From Balanoglossus misakiensis (lineage: Eukaryota > Hemichordata), in NCBI GenBank assembly GCA_040954595.2, contig CM082594.2:434001-498000 (forward strand): a stretch of DNA of 64,000 nucleotides. The letters are read 5' to 3'. Shown here piece after piece: positions 10,350-19,776 of this stretch (its first letter is position 1; every line of letters begins with the position of its first letter). The position numbers and the translations under genes were made by a program. Below the pieces are notes generated by a model. That model did not search any database, was not told where the DNA came from, and saw only the letters and a list, made by a program, of their open reading frames with translations.

Positions 10350-10510
10350 AACACCATATTTCCCGTCCGATAAAACCATTTCTGGGCAAGCTAGGCACAC
10401 GAAACATTCATGTTGCAAATCCCAACATCCTAAAGGACGACTACATATATACAACTTTCTGTTTTTTGTTACGAATTTATCTCAAAAGGGGGAAACGTAA
10501 CACTAATGAC
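10350..10510 (+). repeat. diverged direct repeat, first copy
   Basis: ATATTTCCC, then ATAAAA, TTGCAAATCCCAACATCCTAA and AAAAGGGGGAAAC recur in the same order about 380 bases downstream with many substitutions. This is an old internal duplication. Confidence 0.55.
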
Positions 10511-10729
10511 GCACTCACCCTACCCGACAAACGTACGAGGCCTCACGAGGTAATTCTACATAAAAACGCACGAATTTAAAAACACAAGTCGTATTTTTTA
10601 TATTATTACAATATGTACACCATAACGACAAACAAAGATAGCCACAAACCCGAAATTATGAAGAAATCTGACTACGTAATCGCACTTTTCTGCACCTCAG
10701 CAAAGACAAACTGGTCGGAAATAGGCGTC

Positions 10730-10890
10730 CCAAACAAATATTTCCCCCCATAAAAACGACGTTTCTGTCACATTTAGCCACAAACAAAATCCCCATTGCA
10801 AATGCTGACATTCTAAAGATTGATCACAAAAAAACGATTTTCTGTTTCATGTCATAAATTTGTCGTAAAAGGGGTAAACTCACACCATAG
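10730..10890 (+). repeat. diverged direct repeat, second copy
   Basis: It is the partner of 10350-10510 (TTGCAAATGCTGACATTCTAA, AAAAGGGGTAAAC). It ends directly before the TIR-core motif at 10891. Confidence 0.55.
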
Positions 10891-10902
10891 CCACTGTCTA
10901 TG
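10891..10902 (+). promoter_or_regulatory. internal TIR-core motif near the right end
   Basis: CCACTGTCTATG is a 12-base perfect match to the right end in the same orientation, 361 bases inside it. It is preceded by CCATAG, so it also carries the inverted outer word. Confidence 0.5.
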
Positions 10903-11180
10903 CTCACATATCGCTACATATGTGGACACGAGTAGTCAAACATGACGACCAGCGATTGTATTTTACATCGAAGGTAACTATCTACACAAAAAAAACTAAA
11001 CACACTTACCTACTAGATGTATAACTGGTCGAACAACAGGCACGGGGTAAAGGAACCAGGGGAAAAACGAAAAACAATGGCAAAAAGGGAACACGCGTAG
11101 TAGATGCGGTACGGTCAAATCCAAGATGGCGACTGACTGTTTACACGGTGTTGCAACATGGGTATTACCGGGCCGTTACC

Positions 11181-11191
11181 CAACAGACGTT
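11181..11191 (-). promoter_or_regulatory. subterminal 11-bp inverted repeat, right copy
   Basis: CAACAGACGTT is the exact reverse complement of 2002-2012. The word TTATCGCCGT (11201-11210), shared with the left palindrome, lies between it and the right TIR. Confidence 0.6.
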
Positions 11192-11230
11192 GCTCCCGGA
11201 TTATCGCCGTTTTCCTTTGTTGTCTGCGGC

Positions 11231-11263
11231 AGTAGCACGTCCGTCTTTTCTCCACTGTCTATG
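11231..11263 (-). repeat. right terminal inverted repeat (33 bp)
   Basis: It ends CTCCACTGTCTATG and is the perfect reverse complement of 1950-1982. Confidence 0.97.
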
Positions 11264-11270
11264 GTCTGTC
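11264..11270 (+). repeat. target site duplication, right copy
   Basis: gtctgtc equals 1943-1949. The following bases AAAG differ by one base from ATAG in the empty site at 17423, the only difference seen over the next 150 bases or more. Confidence 0.85.
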
Positions 11271-11567
11271 AAAGTGTGCCGGGGTTTTAGTCGAGCCAAG
11301 CCGTAGGAGATCAGACTTGATCAACGTGGTCTCTGTACGCGTGTTTCTGCTCTAGAGTGCCGGGGCTTTATCCAACCCATGCCGTAGAAAATCTGACTTG
11401 ATCACCGTTGCTAACGTACGCTAGTGTCTGTCATATTGTGACGGAGATTTAGCCGAGCCAGGCCGTAGAAAAATCGACTTGTTCAACGTTACCAGTGTGC
11501 AACTGTTTCTGCTCTAGAGTGTCAGGGTTTTAGCCGACTTATGCTGTAGGAAATCTTAGTTGATGAC
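11264..11567 (+). repeat. continuation of satellite copy 0 after the transposon
   Basis: These are 81-bp sub-repeats that resume exactly where 1949 stopped. They match 17416-17719 almost without change, including the class A variants TCCAACCCATGCC and GAAATCTTAGTTGATGACGGG. Confidence 0.92.
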
Positions 11568-13623
11568 GGGAATTCAATGTTAGAAAACCCGTGTGGAAAG
11601 TATCTCTACCCGTTTGAAACTAAGAAAAGAATTTATTCTTATTTATTTTGTAAAAAAGACAATTTTTCGAAAAAAAGTCGAAAAATTGCAATTTTGTCTT
11701 GGGTGATTCAAATTATACCGCCTTTTCTGGAATTTGCAGCACTTTTTACAAGAGAACGACACTTCATGCTCCATAATATTTCCGAAAATGAAGAAAAGAG
11801 TTTATTTTTTATGATTTTTTAAAAATGTACCATTTTGTCAAAATATGGCCAAAATGGCTATTTTTTCTTGAATTCCGTCAATATCTCTGCATTTTTGGAG
11901 TGGTCGAAAGTTTTAACATACAATCAACATGTCATATATGATCAGGGCACCAAATTCGAAGAACGAAGGTTTTTTTATTTTATTTTTCTAAAAATGACAT
12001 TTTCAAGAAAAATTTGGTAAAACGCAATTTTGTCTGCAGTGAGCCAAATTAGACGGTCTTTTGTGGAATTTGTATCGATATATATATACGAAGAGCATTC
12101 TATACTCCATCAGATTTCCGAAAATGTAGAAAACAGGTATTTTTGTAATTTTCAAAAATTTACCATTTTGACCAAATTGTGGTTAAAATTGTTATTTTCG
12201 TGTTGAATGCCGCCAGTGTCACTGCTTTTAAAAGTCATAAAAACTTTTAACATGCAAGCAATTGTTTATATATGATCAGGTCACCGAATTAAAAATATAA
12301 AGAATGGTTTGCCTAAAAATGACCTTTTTGGTGCAAAAACGAATAAAACGCAATTTTGTATTAAATCAGTTCATTCAGAGTGCATGTTTTATAATAAGCA
12401 CCATTTTTACATATAATGGAAATTTCATACATCATCAGATATCCAAATATGAAAAAATGATTTAGATTTTAGATGATTGTCCAAAATTAGCTGATATCTA
12501 ATACATGTAGTATTGAACCGTTCTGTCCCCCCCCCCCCCCCCTTACATTATATGCGGTACGCCGATGTCAGCTTACCCGGCAGTACTGTAGGCCGTGCCC
12601 CCAACAAACGTCGGTGTTTGAAACGCCCTGGTTAAATTCGGGCTCTCTCTATAAATTGACAGGCAATAATGCAGTCCTACCCGAACAAATGTCGAGTGTT
12701 GACCCGCTGTGACTTTCCCTCTTCGGTTTGCCCGACTTAGCCAACGTCTTTGTACTAATGTGTCGGGTCTTTTGCAGAGCCAGGCCGAAGGAAATCCGAC
12801 TTGATCACCGTTGCTAACGAACGCTAGTGTCTGTCATGGTGTGCCGGGGTTTTAGAAGAGCCAGGCCGTAGGAGATCTGACTTGATCATCGTGGTCAATG
12901 TACGCGTGTTTCCGCTCTAAAGTGCCGGGGCTTCAGCTAAACCATGCCGTAGGAAATCCGACGTAATCACCGTTGATAACTTACGCCAGTCTGTGTCATA
13001 TAGAGCCGGTGCACCAGCCGAATCACGCCGTAGGAAATCTGACTTGATCAACGTGGTCAATGTACGCCTGTTTCTGCTCTAGAGTGCCGGGGCTTCAGCT
13101 GAGCCAGGCCGTAGGAAACCCGACGTGATTACCGTTGTTAACTTACGCCAGTCTGTGTCCTATATATAGTGCCGGGGCATCAGCCGTGCCAGGCCGAAGG
13201 AAATGTGAGTAGATCAACGTGGTCTCTGTACGCGTGTTTCTGCTCTAGAGTGCCCGGGCTTTATCCAAGCCATGCCGTAGAAAATCTGACTTGATCACCG
13301 TTGCTAACGTACGATAGTGTCTGTCATAGTGTGCCGGGGTTTTAGTCGAGCCAAGCCGTAGGAGATCAGACTTCATCAACGTGGTCTCTGTACGCGTGTT
13401 TCTGCTCTAGAGTGCCGGGGCTTTATCCGAGCTATGCCGTAGAAAATCTGACTTGATCACCGTTGCTAACTTACGCTAGTGTCTGTCATATTGTGACGGA
13501 GATTTAGCCGAGCCAGGCCGTAGAAAAATCGACTTGTTCAACGTTACCAGTGTGCAACTGTTTCTGCTCTAGAGTGTCAGGGTTTTAGCCGACTTGTGCT
13601 GTAGGAAATCTGAGTTGATGAAC
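11568..13623 (+). repeat. satellite copy 1 (2,056 bp), class A
   Basis: Class A has GAAAAATTGCAATTTTG, TCAGTTCATTCAGAGTGCATG, GTAGGCCGTGCCCCCAACAAACG and GAAGAGCCAGGCC. The C-tract is 16. Its closest relative is copy 4. Confidence 0.93.
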
Positions 13624-13854
13624 GGGAATTCAATGTTAGAAAACCCGTGTGTAAAGTATCTCTACCCGTTTGAAACTAAGAAAAGAATTTATTCTTATTT
13701 ATTTTGTGAAACAAGACAATTTTTCGAAAAAAAGTCGAAAATGGTAATTTTGTCTTGGGTGATTCAAATTATACCACATTTTCTGGAATTTGCAGCACTT
13801 TTTACAAGAGAACGACACTTCATGCTCCATAATATTTCCGAAAATGAAGAAAAG

Positions 13855-14190
13855 AGTTTATTTTTTATGATTTTTTAAAAATGTACCATTTTGTCAAAAT
13901 ATGGCCAAAATGGCTATTTTTTCTTGAATTCCGTCAATATCTCTGCATTTTTGGAGTGGTCGAAAGTTTTAACATACAATCAACATGTCATATATGATCA
14001 GGGCACCAAATTCGAAGAACGAAGGTTTTTTTATTTTATTTTTCTAAAAATGACATTTTCAAGGAAAATTTGGTAAAACGCAATTTTGTCTGCAGTGAGC
14101 CAAATTAGACGGTCTTTTGTGGAATTTGTATCGATATATATATACGAAGAGCATTCTATACTCCATCAGATTTCCGAAAATGTAGAAAAC
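13855..14190 (+). repeat. AT-rich sub-repeat II of the monomer (about 336 bp)
   Basis: It aligns along its length with 14191-14516. Shared blocks are TTTACCATTTTG, AAGTTTTAACATACAA, ATATATGATCAGG, AAAATGAC and AAAACGCAATTTTGT, followed by CATCAGAT and CCGAAAATG. The third, partial copy precedes it. Confidence 0.75.
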
Positions 14191-14516
14191 AGGTATTTTT
14201 TGTAATTTTCAAAAATTTACCATTTTGACCAAATTGTGGTTAAAATTGTTATTTTCGTGTTGAATGCCGCCAGTGTCACTGCTTTTAAAAGTCATAAAAA
14301 CTTTTAACATGCAAGCAATTGCTTATATATGATCAGGCCACCGAATTAAAAAAATAAAGAATGTTTTGCCTAAAAATGACCTTTTTGGTGCAAAAACGAT
14401 TAAAACGCAATTTTGTATTAAATCAGCTCATTCAGAGTGCATTTTTTATAATCAGCACCATTTTTACATATATTGGAAATTTCATACATCACCAGATATC
14501 CAAATATGAAAAAATG
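14191..14516 (+). repeat. AT-rich sub-repeat III of the monomer (about 326 bp)
   Basis: It is the second full sub-repeat. It ends in CATCACCAGATATCCAAATATGAAAA-type sequence, matching the CATCAGATTTCCGAAAATG end of sub-repeat II. It is diverged enough to be much older than the monomer array. Confidence 0.75.
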
Positions 14517-14590
14517 ATTTAGATTTTAGATGATTGTCCAAAATTAGCTGATATCTAATAAATGTAGTATTGAACCGTTCTGTCCCCCCC

Positions 14591-14823
14591 TACATTATAT
14601 GCGGTACGCCGATGTCAGCTTACCCGGCAGTACTGCAGGCCGTGCCCCCAAATAACGTCGGTGTGTGAAACGCCCTGGTTAAATTCGGGCTTTCTCTATA
14701 AATTGACAGGCAATAATGCAGTCCTACCCGAACAAATGTCGAGTGTTGACCCGCTGTGACTTTCCCTCTTCGGTTTGCCCGACTTAGCCAACGTCTTTGT
14801 ACTAATGTGTCGGGTCTTTTGCA
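14591..14823 (+). repeat. link segment of the monomer, not internally repeated
   Basis: About 235 bases lie between the C-tract and the 81-bp units, from TACATTATATGCGG to GTCTTTTGCA. It contains TCTATAAATTGACAGG, a TATA-like word present in almost every copy. No RNA fold or tRNA boxes are convincing. Confidence 0.7.
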
Positions 14824-15670
14824 GAGCCAGGCCGAAGGAAATCCGACTTGATCACCGTTGCTAACGAACGCTAGTGTCTGTCATGGTGTGCCGGGGTTTT
14901 AGTCGAGCCAGGCCGTAGGAGATCTGACTTGATCATCGTGGTCAATGTACGCGTGTTTCCGCTCTAAAGTGCCGGGGCTTCAGCTAAACCATGCCGTAGG
15001 AAATCCGACGTAATCACCGTTGATAACTTACGCCAGTCTGTGTCATATAGAGCCGGTGCACCAGCCGAATCACGCCGTAGGAAATCTGACTTGATCAACG
15101 TGGTCAATGTACGCCTGTTTCTGCTCTAGAGTGCCGGGGCTTCAGCTGAGCCAGGCCGTAGGAAACCCGACGTGATTACCGTTGTTAACTTACGCCAGTC
15201 TGTGTCCTATATATAGTGCCGGGGCATCAGCCGTGCCAGGCCGAAGGAAATGTGAGTAGATCAACGTGGTCTCTGTACGCGTGTTTCTGCTCTAGAGTGC
15301 CGGGGCTTTATCCAAGCCATGCCGTAGAAAATCTGACTTGATCACCGTTGCTAACGTACGATAGTGTCTGTCATAGTGTGCCGGGGTTTTAGTCGAGCCA
15401 AGCCGTAGGAGATCAGACTTCATCAACGTGGTCTCTGTACGCGTGTTTCTGCTCTAGAGTGCCGGGGCTTTATCCAAGCCATGCCGTAGAAAATCTGACT
15501 TGATCACCGTTGCTAACGTACGCTAGTGTCTGTCATATTGTGACGGAGATTTAGCCGAGCCAGGCCGTAGAAAAATCGACTTGTTCAACGTTACCAGTGT
15601 GCAACTGTTTCTGCTCTAGAGTGTCAGGGTTTTAGCCGACTTATGCTGTAGGAAATCTGAGTTGATGAAC
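14824..15670 (+). repeat. 81-bp sub-repeat block of the monomer (about ten units)
   Basis: Unit starts fall at about 14824, 14905, 14986, 15067, 15148, 15232, 15314, 15395, 15476, 15557 and 15638, marked by GCC-GGCCGTAGGAAATC variants. Two forms alternate: one with CACCGTTGCTAAC and TGTCTGTCAT, the other with CAACGTGGTC and TGTACGCGTGTTTCTGCTCT. The true period is therefore a dimer of about 163 bases. Confidence 0.85.
14853..14869 (-). other. CENP-B-box-like word in an 81-bp unit (example)
   Basis: On the minus strand it reads GTTCGTTAGCAACGGTG. Against the mammalian 17-base CENP-B box it matches 12 of 17 positions and 7 of the 9 essential ones. The same word recurs at least once per monomer. 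Chance resemblance is possible. Confidence 0.3.
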
Positions 15671-17719
15671 GGGAATTCAATGTTAGAAAACCCGTGTGGA
15701 AAGTATCTCCTCCCGTTTGAAACTAAGAAAAGAATTTATTCTTATTTATTTTGTTAAAAAGACAATTTTTCGAAAAAAAGTCGAAAATGGTAATTTTGTC
15801 TTGGGTGATTCAAATTATACCACCTTTTCTGGAATTTGCAGCACTTTTTACAAGAGAACGACACTTCATGCTCCATAATATTTCCGAAAATGAAGAAAAT
15901 AGTTAATTTTTTATGATTTTTTAAAAATTTACCATTTTTGTCAAAATATGGCCAAAATGGCTATTTTTTCTTGAATTCCGTCAATATCTCTGCATTTTTG
16001 GAGTGGTCGAAAGTTTTAACATACAATCAACATGTCATATATGATCAGGGCACCAAATTCGAAGAACGAAGGTTTTTTTATTTTATTTTTCTAAAAATGA
16101 CATTTTCAAGGAAAATTTGGTAAAACGCAATTTTGTCTGCAGTGAGCCAAATTAGACGGTCTTTTGTGGAATTTGTATCGATATATATATACGAAGAGCA
16201 TTCTATACTCCATCAGATTTCCGAAAATGTAGAAAACAGGTATTTTTTGTAATTTTCAAAAATTTACCATTTTGACCAAATTGTGGTTAAAATTGTTATT
16301 TTCGTGTTGAATGCCGCCAGTGTCACTGCTTTTAAAAGTCATAAAAACTTTTAACATGCAAGCAATTGCTTATATATGATCAGGCCACCGAATTAAAAAA
16401 ATAAAGAATGTTTTGCCTAAAAATGACCTTTTTGGTGCAAAAACGAATAAAACGCAATTTTGTATTAAATCAGCTCATTCAGAGTGCATTTTTTATAATC
16501 AGCACCATTTTTACATATATTGGAAATTTCATACATCATCAGATATCCAAATATGAAAAAATGATTTAGATTTTAGATGATTGTCCAAAATTAGCTGATA
16601 TCTAATAAATGTAGTATTGAACCGTTCTGTCCCCCCCCCCTACATTATATGCGGTACGCCGATGTCAGCTTACCCGGCAGTACTGCAGGCCGTGCCCCCA
16701 AATAACGTCGGTGTTTGAAACGCCCTGGTTAAATTCGGGCTTTCTCTATAAATTGACAGGCAATAATGCAGTCCTACCCGAACAAATGTCGAGTGTTGAC
16801 CCGCTGTGACTTTCCCTCTTCGGTTTGCCCGACTTAGCCAATGTCTTTGTGCTAATGTGTCGGGTCTTTTGCAGAGCCAGGCCGAAGGAAATCCGACTTG
16901 ATCACCGTTGCTAACGAACGCTAGTGTCTGTCATGGTGTGCCGGGGTTTTAGTCGAGCCAGGCCGTAGGAGATCTGACTTGATCATCGTGGTCAATGTAC
17001 GCGTGTTTCCGCTCTAAAGTGCCGGGGCTTCAGCTAAACCATGCCGTAGGAAATCCGACGTAATCACCGTTGATAACTTACGCCAGTCTGTGTCATATAG
17101 AGCCGGTGCACCAGCCGAGTCACGCCGTAGGAAATCTTACTTGATCAACGTGGTCAATGTACGCCTGTTTCTGCTCTAGAGTGCCGGGGCTTCAGCTGAG
17201 CCAGGCCGTGGGAAACCCGACGTGATTACCGTTGTTAACTTACGCCAGTTTGTGTCCTATATATAGTGCCGGGGCATCAGCCGTGCCAGGCCGAAGGAAA
17301 TGTGAGTAGATCAACGTGGTCTCTGTACGCGTGTTTCTCCTCTAGAGTGCCAGGGCTTTAGCCAAGCCATGCCGTAGGAAATCTGACTTGATCAACGTTG
17401 CTAACGAACGCTAATGTCTGTCATAGTGTGCCGGGGTTTTAGTCGAGCCAAGCCGTAGGAGATCAGACTTGATCAACGTGGTCTCTGTACGCGTGTTTCT
17501 GCTCTAGAGTGCCGGGGCTTTATCCAACCCATGCCGTAGAAAATCTGACTTGATCACCGTTGCTAACGTACGCTAGTGTCTGTCATATTGTGACGGAGAT
17601 TTAGCCGAGCCAGGCCGTAGAAAAATCGACTTGTTCAACGTTACCAGTGTGCAACTGTTTCTGCTCTAGAGTGTCAGGGTTTTAGCCGACTTATGCTGTA
17701 GGAAATCTTAGTTGATGAC
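15671..17719 (+). repeat. satellite copy 3 (2,049 bp), class C
   Basis: Class C has GTATCTCCTCCCGTTTG and TTTTGTTAAAAAGACAA. Its C-tract is 10. Its tail carries the unoccupied version of the transposon target (17416-17422) and is the best match to both flanks of the insertion. Confidence 0.93.
17416..17422 (+). other. empty equivalent of the transposon insertion site
   Basis: A single gtctgtc is followed by ATAGTGTGCC. The 157 bases to the left equal 1793-1949, and the 300 bases to the right match 11264-11567 with one early substitution. Confidence 0.85.
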
Positions 17720-19776
17720 GGGAATTCAATGTTAGAAAACCCGTGTGGAAAGTATCTCTACCCGTTTGAAACTAAGAAAAGAATTTATTCTTATTTATTT
17801 TGTAAAAAAGACAATTTTTCGAAAAAAAGTCGAAAAATTGCAATTTTGTCTTGGGTGATTCAAATTATACCGCCTTTTCTGGAATTTGCAGCACTTTTTA
17901 CAAGAGAACGACACTTCATGCTCCATAATATTTCCGAAAATGAAGAAAAGAGTTTATTTTTTATGATTTTTTAAAAATGTACCATTTTGTCAAAATATGG
18001 CCAAAATGGCTATTTTTTCTTGAATTCCGTCAATATCTCTGCATTTTTGGAGTGGTCGAAAGTTTTAACATACAATCAACATGTCATATATGATCAGGGC
18101 ACCAAATTCGAAGAACGAAGGTTTTTTTATTTTATTTTTCTAAAAATGACATTTTCAAGAAAAATTTGGTAAAACGCAATTTTGTCTGCAGTGAGCCAAA
18201 TTAGACGGTCTTTTGTGGAATTTGTATCGATATATATATACGAAGAGCATTCTATACTCCATCAGATTTCCGAAAATGTAGAAAACAGGTATTTTTTGTA
18301 ATTTTCAAAAAATTACCATTTTGACCAAATTGTGGTTAAAATTGTTATTTTCGTGTTGAATGCCGCCAGTGTCACTGCTTTTAAAAGTCATAAAAACTTT
18401 TAACATGCAAGCAATTGTTTATATATGATCAGGTCACCGAATTAAAAATATAAAGAATGTTTTGCCTAAAAATGACCTTTTTGGTGCAAAAACGAATAAA
18501 ACGCAATTTTGTATTAAATCAGTTCATTCAGAGTGCATGTTTTATAATAAGCACCATTTTTACATATAATGGAAATTTCATACATCATCAGATATCCAAA
18601 TATGAAAAAATGATTTAGATTTTAGATGATTGTCCAAAATTAGCTGATATCTAATAAATGTAGTATTGAACCGTTCTGTCCCCCCCCCCCCCCCCTTACA
18701 TTATATGCGGTACGCCGATGTCAGCTTACCCGGCAGTACTGTAGGCCGTGCCCCCAACAAACGTCGGTGTTTGAAACGCCCTGGTTAAATTCGGGCTCTC
18801 TCTATAAATTGACAGGCAATAATGCAGTCCTACCCGAACAAATGTCGAGTGTTGACCCGCTGTGACTTTCCCTCTTCGGTTTGCCCGACTTAGCCAACGT
18901 CTTTGTACTAATGTGTCGGGTCTTTTGCAGAGCCAGGCCGAAGGAAATCCGACTTGATCACCGTTGCTAACGAACGCTAGTGTCTGTCATGGTGTGCCAG
19001 GGTTTTAGAAGAGCCAGGCCGTAGGAGATCTGACTTGATCATCGTGGTCAATGTACGCGTGTTTCCGCTCTAAAGTGCCGGGGCTTCAGCTAAACCATGC
19101 CGTAGGAAATCCGACGTAATCACCGTTGATAACTTACGCCAGTCTGTGTCATATAGAGCCGGTGCACCAGCCGAATCACGCCGTAGGAAATCTGACTTGA
19201 TCAACGTGGTCAATGTACGCCTGTTTCTGCTCTAGAGTGCCGGGGCTTCAGCTGAGCCAGGCCGTAGGAAACCCGACGTGATTACCGTTGTTAACTTACG
19301 CCAGTCTGTGTCCTATATATAGTGCCGGGGCATCAGCCGTGCCAGGCCGAAGGAAATGTGAGTAGATCAACGTGGTCTCTGTACGCGTGTTTCTGCTCTA
19401 GAGTGCCGGGGCTTTATCCAAGCCATGCCGTAGAAAATCTGACTTGATCACCGTTGCTAACGTACGATAGTGTCTGTCATAGTGTGCCGGGGTTTTAGTC
19501 GAGCCAAGCCGTAGGAGATCAGACTTGATCAACGTGGTCTCTGTACGCGTGTTTCTGCTCTAGAGTGCCGGGGCTTTATCCGAGCTATGCCGTAGAAAAT
19601 CTGACTTGATCACCGTTGCTAACTTACGCTAGTGTCTGTCATATTGTGACGGAGATTTAGCCGAGCCAGGCCGTAGAAAAATCGACTTGTTCAACGTTAC
19701 CAGTGTGCAACTGTTTCTGCTCTAGAGTGTCAGGGTTTTAGCCGACTTGTGCTGTAGGAAATCTGAGTTGATGAAC
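17720..19776 (+). repeat. satellite copy 4 (2,057 bp), class A
   Basis: It shares all class A marks with copy 1 at a distance of 6,152 bases, including GAAGAGCCAGGCC in its tail. Its C-tract is 16. Confidence 0.93.

Larger units (their letters stand above)
9587..11230 (-). promoter_or_regulatory. upstream region of the transposase gene
   Basis: This is 1.6 kb without a supported frame. It should contain the transposase promoter and any 5' non-coding exon. Visible contents are two TIR-core motifs (10011 and 10891), a pair of diverged direct repeats near 10350 and 10730, and two copies of AAGATGGCG (10327-10335, 11123-11131), the core of the YY1-type promoter motif. The 72-aa minus-strand frame at 10058-10276 has no recognisable domain and is not called. 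Confidence 0.45.
1950..11263. mobile_element. P-superfamily DNA transposon with two convergent genes
   Basis: The 9,314-bp element is bounded by perfect 33-bp terminal inverted repeats starting CATAGACAGTGG and by a 7-bp target duplication. Removing it and one duplication copy restores a continuous satellite monomer, as compared with 17250-17720. It holds a plus-strand C2H2 zinc-finger gene (2217-4550) and a minus-strand P-type transposase gene (9586-5329), tail to tail. Both are open through all predicted exons. An 11-bp subterminal inverted repeat and scattered copies of the TIR core are also present. The P superfamily is assigned from transposase motifs. A near 8-bp duplication and CA-starting ends agree with that family. 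Intact genes and perfect TIRs imply recent activity; only one copy is in the window. Confidence 0.92.
13624..15670 (+). repeat. satellite copy 2 (2,047 bp), class B, reference monomer
   Basis: Class B has CCCGTGTGTAAAGTATC, GATATATATATACG and GCAATTGCTTATATATG. Layout: partial AT-rich sub-repeat to 13854, full sub-repeats 13855-14190 and 14191-14516, C-tract 14584-14590 (7), link 14591-14823, and 81-bp sub-repeats 14824-15670. It is near-identical to copies 0 and 5. Confidence 0.93.

Noticed and set aside
14591-14700. tRNA-derived sequence in the link (GGTTAAATTCGGGC resembling a B box)
   Set aside because: The word departs from the B-box consensus, no matching A box is present upstream and no cloverleaf can be drawn.
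14740-14790. TATA-like word (TCTATAAATT) in each link as a promoter
   Set aside because: No initiator at a convincing distance, no downstream gene and AT-rich surroundings. Repeat-derived transcription is possible but unsupported.
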